From the NCBI RefSeq assembly GCF_036010665.1, contig NZ_CP108581.1:5823501-5887500 (forward strand): 64,000 nucleotides of DNA, read 5' to 3'. The stretch comes from Microbispora sp. NBC_01189. GTDB taxonomy: Bacteria > Actinomycetota > Actinomycetes > Streptosporangiales > Streptosporangiaceae. The notes under the pieces are model-generated. The model searched no databases. It saw nothing but the letters and a program-made list of their open reading frames with translations, and was not told the origin of the DNA. This document shows, piece by piece, positions 19,101-26,845 of this stretch; positions within the stretch are counted from its first letter, which is position 1; every line of letters starts with the position of its first letter. Position numbers and translations under genes: made by a program.

Positions 19101-21989
19101 CGCCCAAAGCCGCAGCGCGAGGGTGGTCGTGGCCCGCCGCAGCTCCTCGCGGGTGAGCCCGCCGGGTGCTCCGGCCACCCCTCCGACCCGCTCCTCCTCG
19201 AAGGCCAGCCAGGTGTCGAGGATCTCCTGGTAGAGGCCGGCGGCGCTGATCGTCTCCCCGGCCCGCGCGACGGCCCGCAGCCGCTCCTCCGGCAGGTCGG
19301 CGATGAAGCTCAGCATGCGGGGGTTGTGGGCCAGGCCGAGCAGGTCGGCGATGCCGGTGAGCAAAGCCATCCGGTCGTCGGCCGCCTCGCGCGAGACGTA
19401 CCGGTTGACCAGGTAGGCGCGGATCTGCTCCTCGGTGAACTCCTCGATGCCGAGCACCCGGCGGTTGGGCAGCAGGCCGACCTTCTCGCCGAGGGCGGTC
19501 ATCACCTGGCTGCGCGACTTGAAGTGCTGGGTCCGCCCGGCCACGACGATCTTGGCCTTGTCCTCCGCCGCGCGCAGCAGCGTGTCCAGGTGGTCGGCCG
19601 CCCGCTCGTACGTCACGCGGGTGACCAGCTCGTCGAAGCCGTCGAAGAGCAGCACGATGCGGCCCTGGCGCAGCATGTAGTGGAACGCCTTGAGGTCGAT
19701 CAGCTCCTCGCCGTGGTTGGCGAGGTGCGCCGCGACCAGCCCGGCGACCGAGTGCGCCTTGTCGAGGGCGCGCAGCTCGATCAGGATCGGGGTGAGGTGC
19801 GGCAGCTCGGCGGGGATGCGCCTGGCCACCTCGCGCAGCGAGAACGTCTTGCCCCGGCCGAAGTCGCCGAGCACGAGCACGAACCGCCCGTGGTCGGCCG
19901 CGAGCAGCCGCGTCAGCTCGCCGCCGAGGTCGTCGCGCACCTCGCCGCCGTTGCGGTCGAGCTCGCGGAACCGCTGCGGCACGTACAACTCGGGCGGGTA
20001 GCGCCGGTCGCCGCGCAGCCGCGCCGTCTGCCCGGCGACGTACGCCGACAGATCGAGCAGGCCCTGGAACTCGGTGAAGCTGCGCAGGCGCAGCCCGCGC
20101 CGCAGGGCGTCGTCGCGTAACGCCCGGGGCGGCGGCGGGCCCTGGTAGACCAGCTCCGCCGCGTGCTCCAGCCCCGCCGCGTGGACGTGGCCGAGGAACG
20201 CCTCGACGTGCTCCTCGCCCGGCTCCCCGGCGTGCGCGCCGACGAGGATCTGCCGGACGAAGCCGTCCTCGGGGTGGGTGACGAGCAGGCGCGGCGGGTC
20301 ACCGGCCACCCGTTTGATCTTGGCGCGCTCGAACCGGGTCTCGCAGACCTCGGCGATGCGGTCGAGCAGCAGGTCGGCCGGGCCGGCGGGTTCCTCGGGG
20401 GCCTCCTCCGGCGGCTCCGCGACCGGCGGCGGGGGGCTCTGCGGGCGCCACCCGCGCCAGTGGCAGGCCAGGACCTCCGGCTCGCGCAGCTCGGGCCGGT
20501 CGCGGGTCCACCGGCGCAGCCCCTCGGGCGTGAACTGGAGGATCTGGTGGCGTCCCGGAGCGAGCGCCGGCACGCACGGCAGGCCGTCCAGCTCCCCGAT
20601 CTCGGCCGGCCCGCCGCGCCGCGCGTCCCGCCCGTGGACGAGCAGGTCGAGCCGGGACCCCAGCAGGCGCTGCAGGGTGTCGGCGTCGCGCAGGCCTGGG
20701 CGCGGGGGATGAGCGACGACGCCGAGGCGCAGCCATCCGTCGTACGGCCGCAGCCGCTCGGCGAACCACGCCGCCTGGGCCTCGCCGACGAAACCGTGGG
20801 CGTCCTCCTCGCGGTGGCTCATCGCGATGGTCGAGTTGATCCCGGCGACGACCGTGCGCAACTCGGGCAGCTCGAACAGCGTCCACGGCTGGGCGCTGTC
20901 GAAGGCGGGCCCGTCGAGGCCCTGGTAGAGCTCGCCGAAGAGCGTGGAGAAGTGCCGCCACTTCGGCCAGTAGGGCGGCCGCGGGCGCACGTCGTCGGCC
21001 TCGCAGGTGGCGAAGTAGGCCCGGCACGCCGCCTTGGTGACGTCGCGCGGGCCGGGGACGACGGCGAGGCGCCCGGGTTCGAGGCCGAGCAGCACGCGCA
21101 GCCCGGTGAGGAACGCCAGCGCCTGCTCGCACTCGCGGATGCTGCCCGACTCGGTGAGATCACCGGTCACCACGAGCAGGTCGGGCCGGGGCACCCCGGC
21201 GTCCGCGAGGCGGGTCAGGTCGGCCCACACACTGGCCTGCAGTTCGCCCGCGTCGAGCGGCTCGTCCGCCTCCGCCAGCCCGCGCCCGAAGCGCGGCCCG
21301 GCGACGTGCAGCACGGTGACCGACGACGCGCCGCCCGCGCGGTCGGCCGTCGGGAACGCCGGCTCGGCGGCCGGGGCCCGGCGCGCCCGGGGGATCCGTA
21401 CGGCGGGCACCGGGTCGGCGGGCGGCCGGAGAGCACCCGGGCCGTGGGAGCCGTCCGGGCCGTCCAAGCCGCGCGGGCCGTGCGACCCGTGCGACCCGTG
21501 CGACCCGCGCGGGCCGTCGGCGGGCCCGGCCGGGAACCGGGGTGGCTCGTCCGGTTTGGCCCGCCCGGCCAGGGCCTGCCTGATCCGGGTGAGCAGCAGC
21601 CGCCGCGCCTCGCCGGGCTCGGTCACGCCGAGGAGGTCGACCCAGGTGATCGTGGACAGCAGCCCGTCGAGCGGGCAGTCCTCCAGCCGGACCGTCACGA
21701 GCTTGTTGGACGGGTTGTCCGGATCGGCGCGCAGCGCCGCCTGCCACTCCAGCCTGCCGTACCGCGAGCCCAGGTAGTTGCGGGTGAGCACGGCGACGAC
21801 CAGGTCGGCCTCACTCACGCCGCGGTCCATGAAGTCGATGAAGTTGGTGCCGGGCACGAAGTCCCACGCCTGGAGCATCGTGCGGTAGCCGGCGGATTCG
21901 AGCTGCCAGGCGATCCACGTCGCCCATCGCTCGTCCGCGGGGGAGTAGCTGACGAAGATCTCCGTTCTGGCGTCCCCGCGCCCGCTCAT
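16179..21989 (-). CDS. Giant TIR / degenerate metallophosphoesterase / NACHT / pentapeptide / WD40 STAND protein
   Basis: About 1936 residues. Order: TIR domain (residues 8-140; FVSYSPADERWATWIAWQLE, candidate NADase Glu81 in RLEWQAAL); Gly/Ser/His-Pro linker (~150-215); calcineurin-like phosphoesterase fold (~225-455) with most metal ligands lost; a linker domain of unknown fold (~520-690, before LYVPQRF); NACHT NTPase with Walker A GDFGRGKTFS (Lys714) and Walker B VLLFDGFDEL (Asp783); winged-helix/helical arm; pentapeptide repeats (~1115-1200; ADLTDTRLVGADLSHAVLRN); 15 WD40-like repeats (~1265-1890); conserved C-terminus (GLYKLEGDVTGQFWFVLGMC). ATG 21989 has GAGGGGG upstream. Such architectures are known as STAND sensors, where the beta-propellers sense and TIR is the effector; a role in phage defence or cell death is inference. 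It is a single gene without partners. Confidence 0.85.
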   Translation of the reverse strand: MSGRGDARTEIFVSYSPADERWATWIAWQLESAGYRTMLQAWDFVPGTNFIDFMDRGVSEADLVVAVLTRNYLGSRYGRLEWQAALRADPDNPSNKLVTVRLEDCPLDGLLSTITWVDLLGVTEPGEARRLLLTRIRQALAGRAKPDEPPRFPAGPADGPRGSHGSHGSHGPRGLDGPDGSHGPGALRPPADPVPAVRIPRARRAPAAEPAFPTADRAGGASSVTVLHVAGPRFGRGLAEADEPLDAGELQASVWADLTRLADAGVPRPDLLVVTGDLTESGSIRECEQALAFLTGLRVLLGLEPGRLAVVPGPRDVTKAACRAYFATCEADDVRPRPPYWPKWRHFSTLFGELYQGLDGPAFDSAQPWTLFELPELRTVVAGINSTIAMSHREEDAHGFVGEAQAAWFAERLRPYDGWLRLGVVAHPPRPGLRDADTLQRLLGSRLDLLVHGRDARRGGPAEIGELDGLPCVPALAPGRHQILQFTPEGLRRWTRDRPELREPEVLACHWRGWRPQSPPPPVAEPPEEAPEEPAGPADLLLDRIAEVCETRFERAKIKRVAGDPPRLLVTHPEDGFVRQILVGAHAGEPGEEHVEAFLGHVHAAGLEHAAELVYQGPPPPRALRDDALRRGLRLRSFTEFQGLLDLSAYVAGQTARLRGDRRYPPELYVPQRFRELDRNGGEVRDDLGGELTRLLAADHGRFVLVLGDFGRGKTFSLREVARRIPAELPHLTPILIELRALDKAHSVAGLVAAHLANHGEELIDLKAFHYMLRQGRIVLLFDGFDELVTRVTYERAADHLDTLLRAAEDKAKIVVAGRTQHFKSRSQVMTALGEKVGLLPNRRVLGIEEFTEEQIRAYLVNRYVSREAADDRMALLTGIADLLGLAHNPRMLSFIADLPEERLRAVARAGETISAAGLYQEILDTWLAFEEERVGGVAGAPGGLTREELRRATTTLALRLWASGETYLRPAELAEAADTLTGLAADPRAPAPYGPGGAAGAARLTPEQAVHAVGAGSLLVRTDEGLFGFIHTSVAEWLVARHLAESLGGPAGGPADRLGLRPLSTLTVDFLCDLAEASRLQAWAARTLASPASGDVARANAIKVTTRLRTSARTDLRGARLSGEDLSYRELQGVDLTGADLTDTRLVGADLSHAVLRNARLAGARLDEAVLVGADLRGADLTRARLARADLRDVAVEGGRWDRAAIVGCTGVPFAAPELRGAAVAPAVPTGPGGPGRAGDPVGAEPAPAVVGVPYGYHFESSRLPEPVAYHPGGGVLALGGEDGGVLVCDAVTGSALRTLHGHRGRVYKVVYGEAGLVTGASDGTVRVWDPHTGAPSHVLRGHPEGVWPVVTSGDLIAAGGADGVMRVWASGELVRELPGHSAPIYTAVFLPGLLVTGDRAGVIRVWDVATGQVRHHLRGHSGPVYRLVLSPDGTLLAAGDGQGVLRIWDPRTSAALHELTGHPGRIYSLAFHPEGRLLASGDTEGAVRLWDPVTGAAAGSLPGHRGAVYQVLFDPTGELLATGDSDGVLRLWDPVTARTRAELTGHRGSVWPFAFRPDGRQLATSSNDGTARLWDPDTGQCAQTLRGHGRRITSVRFSADGGMLAACGNDGYVRLWDPATGRRLRSLTGTADRLVSAVFSPAGPLLATASNDGGVYLWNPVAGVYERELNVETDHVWAEAFSPDGELLATANDDDSVRLWYRPSGRQVANLSGHRGRVRSIAFDPGGRFAATGCDDRQVRLWDLRTGRCTATLDGHRDRVYAVAFSPSGGLLASASNDGTARLWDIASGECAHVLDGGGRLWTAAFSPSGDLLATAGDDLAVHLWDPSTGARVGTLAGHGRRIWSVAFHPSGDLLASGGDDGVVILWDVPGRTRRATLLGLPEGWAAFSPSGLYKLEGDVTGQFWFVLGMCRFEPGELDEYLPEVRRLALDEPF
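21482..21508. repeat. Three 9-bp tandem repeats in the TIR-phosphoesterase linker
   Basis: Three copies of GCGACCCGT/C encode the GSHGSHGSHG linker of the STAND protein. Confidence 0.6.
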
Positions 21990-22167
21990 GCCGCCCCCTC
22001 GCCCGGCCGCACGGGTATGCGGACCACCCGCTGCCTGGTGATTCGCCCGCTCATGCCCTGATCGCCGCAATACCCCACCGGCCGCCCCCATCGACATGCG
22101 CCATGGTGCCCAGTATTCCCGCTGTCACCGACGGTTTGGAGGGCTTCGATCATCTCGGCTTGCGGGA

Positions 22168-22173
22168 TAGGGT
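22168..22173 (+). promoter_or_regulatory. -10 box of the ArsB-like permease gene
   Basis: TAGGGT ends 6 nt before GTG 22180 in the divergent spacer to the STAND gene; a leaderless start is likely. Confidence 0.4.
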
Positions 22174-22179
22174 GTCCGC

Positions 22180-23370
22180 GTGGCGACCGGGCTGCGGCGG
22201 CTGAGTGTTCTCGACTGGATCAGGTTCGGGCTGCTCGCGGCGGGCCTGGTGTTCGTGGCCACCGGCCTGCTGCCGGCCGAGACCGCCAGGGAGAGCGTCG
22301 AGCGCATCGCGCCCCTGCTGCTGTTCCTCGGCGCGGTCATCGTGCTCGCCGAGCTGACCAAGGAGGCGCGGGTCTTCGACGTCATCGCGACCCGCATCGC
22401 GATCGTCGGCCGGGGCAGCTACGCGATCCTCTTCCTGCTGTGCGCGGCGTTCGCCTCCCTGGTCACGATATTCCTGAACCTGGACACGACGGCCGTCCTG
22501 CTGACGCCGGTCATGCTGGCCCTGGCGCCCCGCGCGAAGATCGCCCCGCTGCCGATGGCGATGACCACGGTGTGGCTGGCCAACACCGCGAGCCTGCTGC
22601 TGCCGGTCTCCAACCTCACCAACCTGCTCGCCATGAACCGCGTCGCGCTGACCACCCAGGAGTTCGCCGCGCGGATGTGGGCGCCCCAGCTCGTCTCGAT
22701 CGCGGTCACCATGGCCTTCCTCTGGGCGTTCTACTGGCGGCGCGGCGAGCGGGGCGAGGACCGGTACGAGCCGCCGCCGCCGGTCCCGGTGGCCGACCGG
22801 GTGCTGTTCGGCGTCTCCGGGGTGGCCTGCCTGCTGTTCATCGCCGCGATCCTGGCGGGCGTCGAGATCGGCGTCGCGGCCCTCGTCGCGGCGGTCGCGG
22901 TGGTCGCCGCCTTCGCCTGGCGCGACCGGGCGAAGCTCGTGTGGGGCCTGCTCCCCTGGCGGCTGCTGGTCTTCGTCACCGGCCTGTTCCTCGTGGTCCC
23001 GACGCTCAGCCGCCTCGGCCTGGCGGACGTGATGCGCGGGCTCGTCGGCGTGGGCGGCGACGGAGACGGCGCCTACCGCGCGGCCGCCGCCGGGGCCGCG
23101 CTGTCCAACGTGGTCAACAACCTGCCGGCGTACGTCGCGGGCGAGCAGGTCATCCCCGCGGCCAACCACACGCAGTTGCTGTCGCTCCTCGCGGGCACCA
23201 ACCTCGGCCCGGTGATCACGCCGTGGGGGTCGCTCGCGACCCTGCTGTGGTTCGAGTGGTGCCGCCGGGGGGACGTGCGGGTGCCGCTGGCCAAGTTCGT
23301 CGCCACCGGCGCGGGCCTCGCCGTGGCCGGCCTCGCCGCGACGGCGACCGTCCTGGTCCTCACCGGCTGA
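22180..23370 (+). CDS. ArsB/SLC13-type permease
   Basis: A 396-residue integral membrane protein with 10-11 hydrophobic helices in two inverted halves. The first half has TIFLNLDTTAVLLTPVMLA and the second SNVVNNLPAYVAGEQ and GTNLGPVITPWGSLATLLW, the paired re-entrant signatures of the ion-transporter superfamily containing ArsB, citrate and dicarboxylate carriers and NhaD. ArsB-like arsenite efflux is the nearest family, but there is no arsR or arsC nearby, so the substrate is open. Start is GTG after a -10 box. Confidence 0.8.
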   Translation: MATGLRRLSVLDWIRFGLLAAGLVFVATGLLPAETARESVERIAPLLLFLGAVIVLAELTKEARVFDVIATRIAIVGRGSYAILFLLCAAFASLVTIFLNLDTTAVLLTPVMLALAPRAKIAPLPMAMTTVWLANTASLLLPVSNLTNLLAMNRVALTTQEFAARMWAPQLVSIAVTMAFLWAFYWRRGERGEDRYEPPPPVPVADRVLFGVSGVACLLFIAAILAGVEIGVAALVAAVAVVAAFAWRDRAKLVWGLLPWRLLVFVTGLFLVVPTLSRLGLADVMRGLVGVGGDGDGAYRAAAAGAALSNVVNNLPAYVAGEQVIPAANHTQLLSLLAGTNLGPVITPWGSLATLLWFEWCRRGDVRVPLAKFVATGAGLAVAGLAATATVLVLTG

Positions 23371-23405
23371 GCGCGCCTCAGGGCCTGGTCCTCACCGGCT
23401 GAGCG
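23352..23405. repeat. 22-bp direct repeat at the 3' end of the permease gene
   Basis: CCTGGTCCTCACCGGCTGAGCG-type sequence occurs at 23352-23373, where it encodes the permease C-terminus and stop, and again at 23384-23405, 32 bp later. The second copy lies in the 3' end of the glycosidase remnant on the other strand, marking an old junction. Confidence 0.7.
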
Positions 23406-23528
23406 GGCCGCCGACCCGGCCAGGCGGCGTACGCGTGGAACGCCTTCTTCGGCTCCTGCGACCCGTCCGGCAGGCAGCGGACAACGCCGTACGCCGCGAG
23501 GTCGAGGTCGTGGGCGGCCGGCGGCTAT
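23378..23528 (-). pseudogene. 3' remnant of a secreted glycoside hydrolase-like gene
   Basis: On the minus strand about 48 codons read protein-like between an in-frame TAG (about 23526) and a TGA (23378). They include AAYGVVRCLPDGS and PKKAFHAYAAWP. This resembles the C-terminal end of clan A glycosidases (pattern YGLVR..DGT.KPAFHAY). No start, signal or catalytic region is left, and the flanks are unrelated genes, so it looks like a decayed fragment. It is too short to assign a family with certainty. Confidence 0.4.
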
Positions 23529-23585
23529 GGACACTGTTGAGAACGACACAGGAAAAAGTTGTCGAAATCCTCATGAGCCAGGAGG

Positions 23586-24221
23586 GTGTTCCTGGTATGG
23601 GATCGTCCCGTGACAGATGAACAGGGTCCATCGCGGCGGCGTCTCCCCGCGGGAGACATCGCCAGGGTCAGCGTCTTCGCCGCGCTGATCGCCGTGCTCG
23701 GCCTGCCGGGCACGCTGAACGTCTTCGGCGACGTGGTGCCGATCACGTTGCAGACGCTCGGCGTCATGCTCGCCGGGGCGATCCTCGGCACCTGGCGGTC
23801 CGCCCTCGCCGTCGCGGTCCTGCTCGTGCTGGTCGCCGCGGGGCTTCCGCTGCTCGCCGGCGGACGCGGCGGCCTCGGCGTCTTCGCCGGCCCCTCGGCC
23901 GGCTTCCTGATCGGCTGGCTCCCCGGGGCGGCTCTGACCGGCTGGATCGTCGAGCGCGGCGGCCGCGCCCCGGGCACGACGCGGATGCTGGCCGCCTGCC
24001 TCGCGGGCGGCGTCGGGGTGGTCTACCTGTGCGGCATCCCCGTGCAGGCGCTGGTCACCGGGCTCCCCCTGGGCAAGACCGCCCTGCTCAGCGCCGGATT
24101 CCTGCCCGGCGACCTGATCAAGGCGGTGCTGGCGACGGTCGTGGCGCGGGGCACCCAGCGGGCCTACCCGGACGCGATCCCGGCGGTGCACCGCGAGCGG
24201 CTGCGGACCGGGGGACGGTGA
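23586..24221 (+). CDS. bioY: Biotin ECF transporter substrate-binding subunit BioY
   Basis: The S-component that binds biotin in the membrane. Six hydrophobic helices carry the BioY signatures PITLQTLGVMLAGAILG (residues about 55-71), GVFAGPSAGFLIGWLPGA and SAGFLPGDLIKAVLA. The start is uncertain: GTG 23586 abuts a GGAGG (spacing too short), GTG 23610 (VTDEQG) is the other in-frame choice and is close to typical BioY length. It heads an operon with an acyl-CoA ligase, a thiolase and bioMN. No BirA or BioQ site was recognised upstream. Confidence 0.9.
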   Translation: MFLVWDRPVTDEQGPSRRRLPAGDIARVSVFAALIAVLGLPGTLNVFGDVVPITLQTLGVMLAGAILGTWRSALAVAVLLVLVAAGLPLLAGGRGGLGVFAGPSAGFLIGWLPGAALTGWIVERGGRAPGTTRMLAACLAGGVGVVYLCGIPVQALVTGLPLGKTALLSAGFLPGDLIKAVLATVVARGTQRAYPDAIPAVHRERLRTGGR

Positions 24222-24228
24222 TCAACCC

Positions 24229-25692
24229 GTGCCGGTAGCCGACCGGGTCCTGCGTCACGCCGCCCGCCGTCCGCACCAGGTCGCGGTGTCCGGCCCCGGA
24301 GGCGACCTGACCTACGCCGAGCTCGCCGACCGCGCCGGACGGGCCGCCCGCCATCTGCGCGACCGGGGGGCCGGGCGCGGCACGCTGGTCGCGGTGGGCC
24401 AGGCCGACCCGGTGGATCTGCTCGTCGCCGTGCTCGCCGCCGACCTCGCGGGCGCCACGCCGCTGCTGTGCGACCACACGTGGAGCGAGGAACGGCGCGA
24501 GCAGGTCATGGCCGCGGTGCCGGTCGCCGCCCGCTTCGACGCCCCGCTGCCCGGGGCGGGCGGCCCGCCCGTACGGCACGATCCGGCCCCGGGCGACCTG
24601 ACCTGGGCCTGTTTCAGCTCCGGGAGCACCGGCAGGCCGCGCGCGGTGGTGCGCACCCGCGCCTCCTGGACCGGGTCGTTCCCCCACCTGGACGAGCTGA
24701 CCGGGATCGGCCCCGACGACGTCGTGCTGATCCCCGGCCCGCTGGTCTCCTCCCTGTACGGCTTCGCGGCGGCGCACACCCTGGCGGCGGGCGCCACCGC
24801 CGTGGTGCCCGGCCGGTGGTCTCCCGCGGCGCTGGCCGGGCAGTTGAGCCGGGCGACCGCGGTCCACGTCGTGCCCCACCGGCTGCCGGCCGTGCTGGAC
24901 GCCCTGGAGGCGACCGGCGGCCCGCTGCGTACGGCCGTGGTGGGCGGGGCCGCCCTGGACCCCGGCGCCCGGACCCGCGCGGCGCGGGCCGGAGTGCGTG
25001 TGGTGTCCTATTACGGCGCGACCGAGCTGTCGTTCGTCGCCGTGGACGCCGACGGCCGCGGGCTGCGGTCGTTCCCCGGCGTCGAGATCGACGTCAGGCC
25101 GGAGCCCGGGCACGCCCTGGGTGAGGTGTGGGTGCGTTCCCCCTGGCTGTGCGAGGGCTATCTGGCGGGCGCCGCCGGCCCCCTGCGCCGGGACGGCGAC
25201 GGCTGGACGACGGTCGGCGACCTCGCCGAGCCGTACCGGCCGGGCGAGGTCCTGCGGCTGCGCGGCCGCGGCGACGGCGCGATCCAGACCGGCGGCGCCA
25301 CGGTGGTGCCCGAGGACGTCGAGGAGGTGCTGAGAAAGGTGCCGGGAGTGAACGACGTGGTCGTGGTCGGCATGCCGCACCCCTACCTCGGCGCGGTCGT
25401 CACCGCGGTCGTGGAAGAGGCCGGCGAGGGCGCCTCGCGGGGCGACGGACTCTCGCGGGCGGCTCTGGAGGAGGTCGCGCGCGCCGAACTGGACCCGGCG
25501 CAGCGGCCCCGGCGCTGGTACGCCGCCCGGTCCCTGCCCCGCACGGCCGCCGGGAAGCCGGCCCGCGGCCTGCTCGCCGCCCACCTCGCCACCCGTTTCG
25601 CCGACGACCCGGAGAGCGGCGATCCCGCGCGACGGAGCCCCGAGAACGGCGACCCAGTTACCGGTGGCCTGGAGATTCGGCGGCTCGGCTGA
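24229..25692 (+). CDS. Acyl-CoA ligase (AMP-forming) in the biotin transport operon
   Basis: A 487-residue class I adenylate-forming enzyme. Seen in order: A3 loop FSSGSTGRPRAV, A5 YYGATEL (here YGATE), A7 TTVGDLAEPY, A8 hinge LRGRGDGAIQTGGATVVPEDVEEVL, and A10 PRTAAGKPARG with the catalytic Lys. It should activate a carboxylic acid to acyl-AMP and then to the CoA thioester. The substrate may be biotin, a biotin fragment, pimelate or a fatty acid; position 7 nt after bioY and before the thiolase argues for a biotin-related acid, which is inference. Confidence 0.85.
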   Translation: MPVADRVLRHAARRPHQVAVSGPGGDLTYAELADRAGRAARHLRDRGAGRGTLVAVGQADPVDLLVAVLAADLAGATPLLCDHTWSEERREQVMAAVPVAARFDAPLPGAGGPPVRHDPAPGDLTWACFSSGSTGRPRAVVRTRASWTGSFPHLDELTGIGPDDVVLIPGPLVSSLYGFAAAHTLAAGATAVVPGRWSPAALAGQLSRATAVHVVPHRLPAVLDALEATGGPLRTAVVGGAALDPGARTRAARAGVRVVSYYGATELSFVAVDADGRGLRSFPGVEIDVRPEPGHALGEVWVRSPWLCEGYLAGAAGPLRRDGDGWTTVGDLAEPYRPGEVLRLRGRGDGAIQTGGATVVPEDVEEVLRKVPGVNDVVVVGMPHPYLGAVVTAVVEEAGEGASRGDGLSRAALEEVARAELDPAQRPRRWYAARSLPRTAAGKPARGLLAAHLATRFADDPESGDPARRSPENGDPVTGGLEIRRLG

Positions 25693-25693
25693 G

Positions 25694-26845
25694 ATGGACG
25701 ATCAGCCGGTGATCGTGGCGGCCCGCCGTACCCCCATAGGCACCGCCGGTCACGCCTTCGCGACCGTGCCGGTCCACCGGCTCGCCGCGCCGGTCGTCGA
25801 GGCGGTGGTCCGCGACGCCGCGCCTCTCGGCGTGCCGGTGGACGACGTGGTGCTGGGCAACTGCACGGGTCCCGGAGGCAACCTGGCGCGGGTCTGCGCG
25901 CTGGCCGCCGGGCTGGGGCCGGAGGTGCCGGGCGTCACCGTCGACCGGCAGTGCGGCAGCGGGCTCGCCGCGATCCTGCTGGCCGCCCAGGCCGTACGCT
26001 GCGGGGAGACCGCCCTCGTCGTCGCCGGTGGGGCCGAGAGCGCCTCCACCGCGCCGCTGCGGGTCAGCCGGCGGGAGGGTGAGCCGGGCGTGCCGTACGA
26101 ACGGGCGCCGTTCGCGCCTGAGGGCCACCCGGACCCCGACATGGGCCCGGCGGCCGAAGCGCTCGCCGCCGCGTACGGCGTGACCAGGGAGCGCCAGGAC
26201 GACTATGCCCGCCGGAGCCACGAGCGGGCGCTGGCGGCCCGCGAGGCGGGCCGGTTCGAGCGGGAGATCGTCCCGATCGGCGGCCGGACCGACGACCAGC
26301 GGCCGCGCGTCCTGCGGCCCGCGTCGCTGGCCCGGCTGCCCGCCGCGTTCGTGCCGGGCGGCACGGTGACGGCCGGCAACTCCTCCCCGGTGAGCGACGG
26401 TGCCGCGGCCGTGGCCGTCGTGCCGGAGCGGCTGCGCGCCGCGGCCGGCCTGCCCGGCCTGCGCCTGCTGGCCGGGACCGTGACCGGCTGCGACCCCGCC
26501 CTGCCCGGATGGGGGCCGGTGCCCGCCGTACGGCGGGTGCTGGAGCGGACCGGGACGGACCTGGCGCGGGTGGCGGCGGTGGAGATCGTGGAGGCGTTCG
26601 CGGCGCAGGTGCTCGCGGTCACCGACGCGCTCGGTCTCGACCCGCTCGGCGCCGACGCGGACCGGGTCTGCGCCGACGGCGGCGCGCTCGCCCTCGGCCA
26701 TCCCTGGGGCGCGAGCGGCGCGGTCGTGGTGACCCGGCTGTTCAGCCGGCTCCTCGGCGAGGGGGCGCCGCCGGGCACGCTGGGCCTGGCGGCGGTCGCG
26801 GTCGGCGGCGGTCTGGGGATCGCCGCCCTGTTCGAGGTGGTCTGA
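25694..26845 (+). CDS. Thiolase-family protein with atypical active site
   Basis: A 383-residue thiolase-fold protein starting at ATG 25694, directly after the ligase stop (MDDQPVIVAARRTPIG). The acyl-accepting Cys87 (VDRQCGSGLAAI) and His336 (GGALALGHPWGASGA) are present. The Asn of the NEAFA motif is Val299 (IVEAFAAQ), and the second catalytic Cys, normally C-x-GGG-x-G near the C-terminus, is Ala369 (VAVGGGLGIA). It may therefore transfer acyl groups without efficient Claisen chemistry, or do thiolysis by an altered route. It lies between the acyl-CoA ligase and bioM, all spaced by 0-2 nt. Confidence 0.85.
   Translation: MDDQPVIVAARRTPIGTAGHAFATVPVHRLAAPVVEAVVRDAAPLGVPVDDVVLGNCTGPGGNLARVCALAAGLGPEVPGVTVDRQCGSGLAAILLAAQAVRCGETALVVAGGAESASTAPLRVSRREGEPGVPYERAPFAPEGHPDPDMGPAAEALAAAYGVTRERQDDYARRSHERALAAREAGRFEREIVPIGGRTDDQRPRVLRPASLARLPAAFVPGGTVTAGNSSPVSDGAAAVAVVPERLRAAAGLPGLRLLAGTVTGCDPALPGWGPVPAVRRVLERTGTDLARVAAVEIVEAFAAQVLAVTDALGLDPLGADADRVCADGGALALGHPWGASGAVVVTRLFSRLLGEGAPPGTLGLAAVAVGGGLGIAALFEVV

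Noticed and set aside
22180-23370. Arsenic resistance operon
   Set aside because: The permease has ArsB-like signatures, but no arsR, arsC or ACR3 gene is beside it, so resistance cannot be claimed.
23371-23610. BirA/BioQ-type operator before bioY
   Set aside because: Only a weak CGACA-N11-TGTCG dyad was found (around 23545-23565); it does not match the biotin regulator boxes I know.
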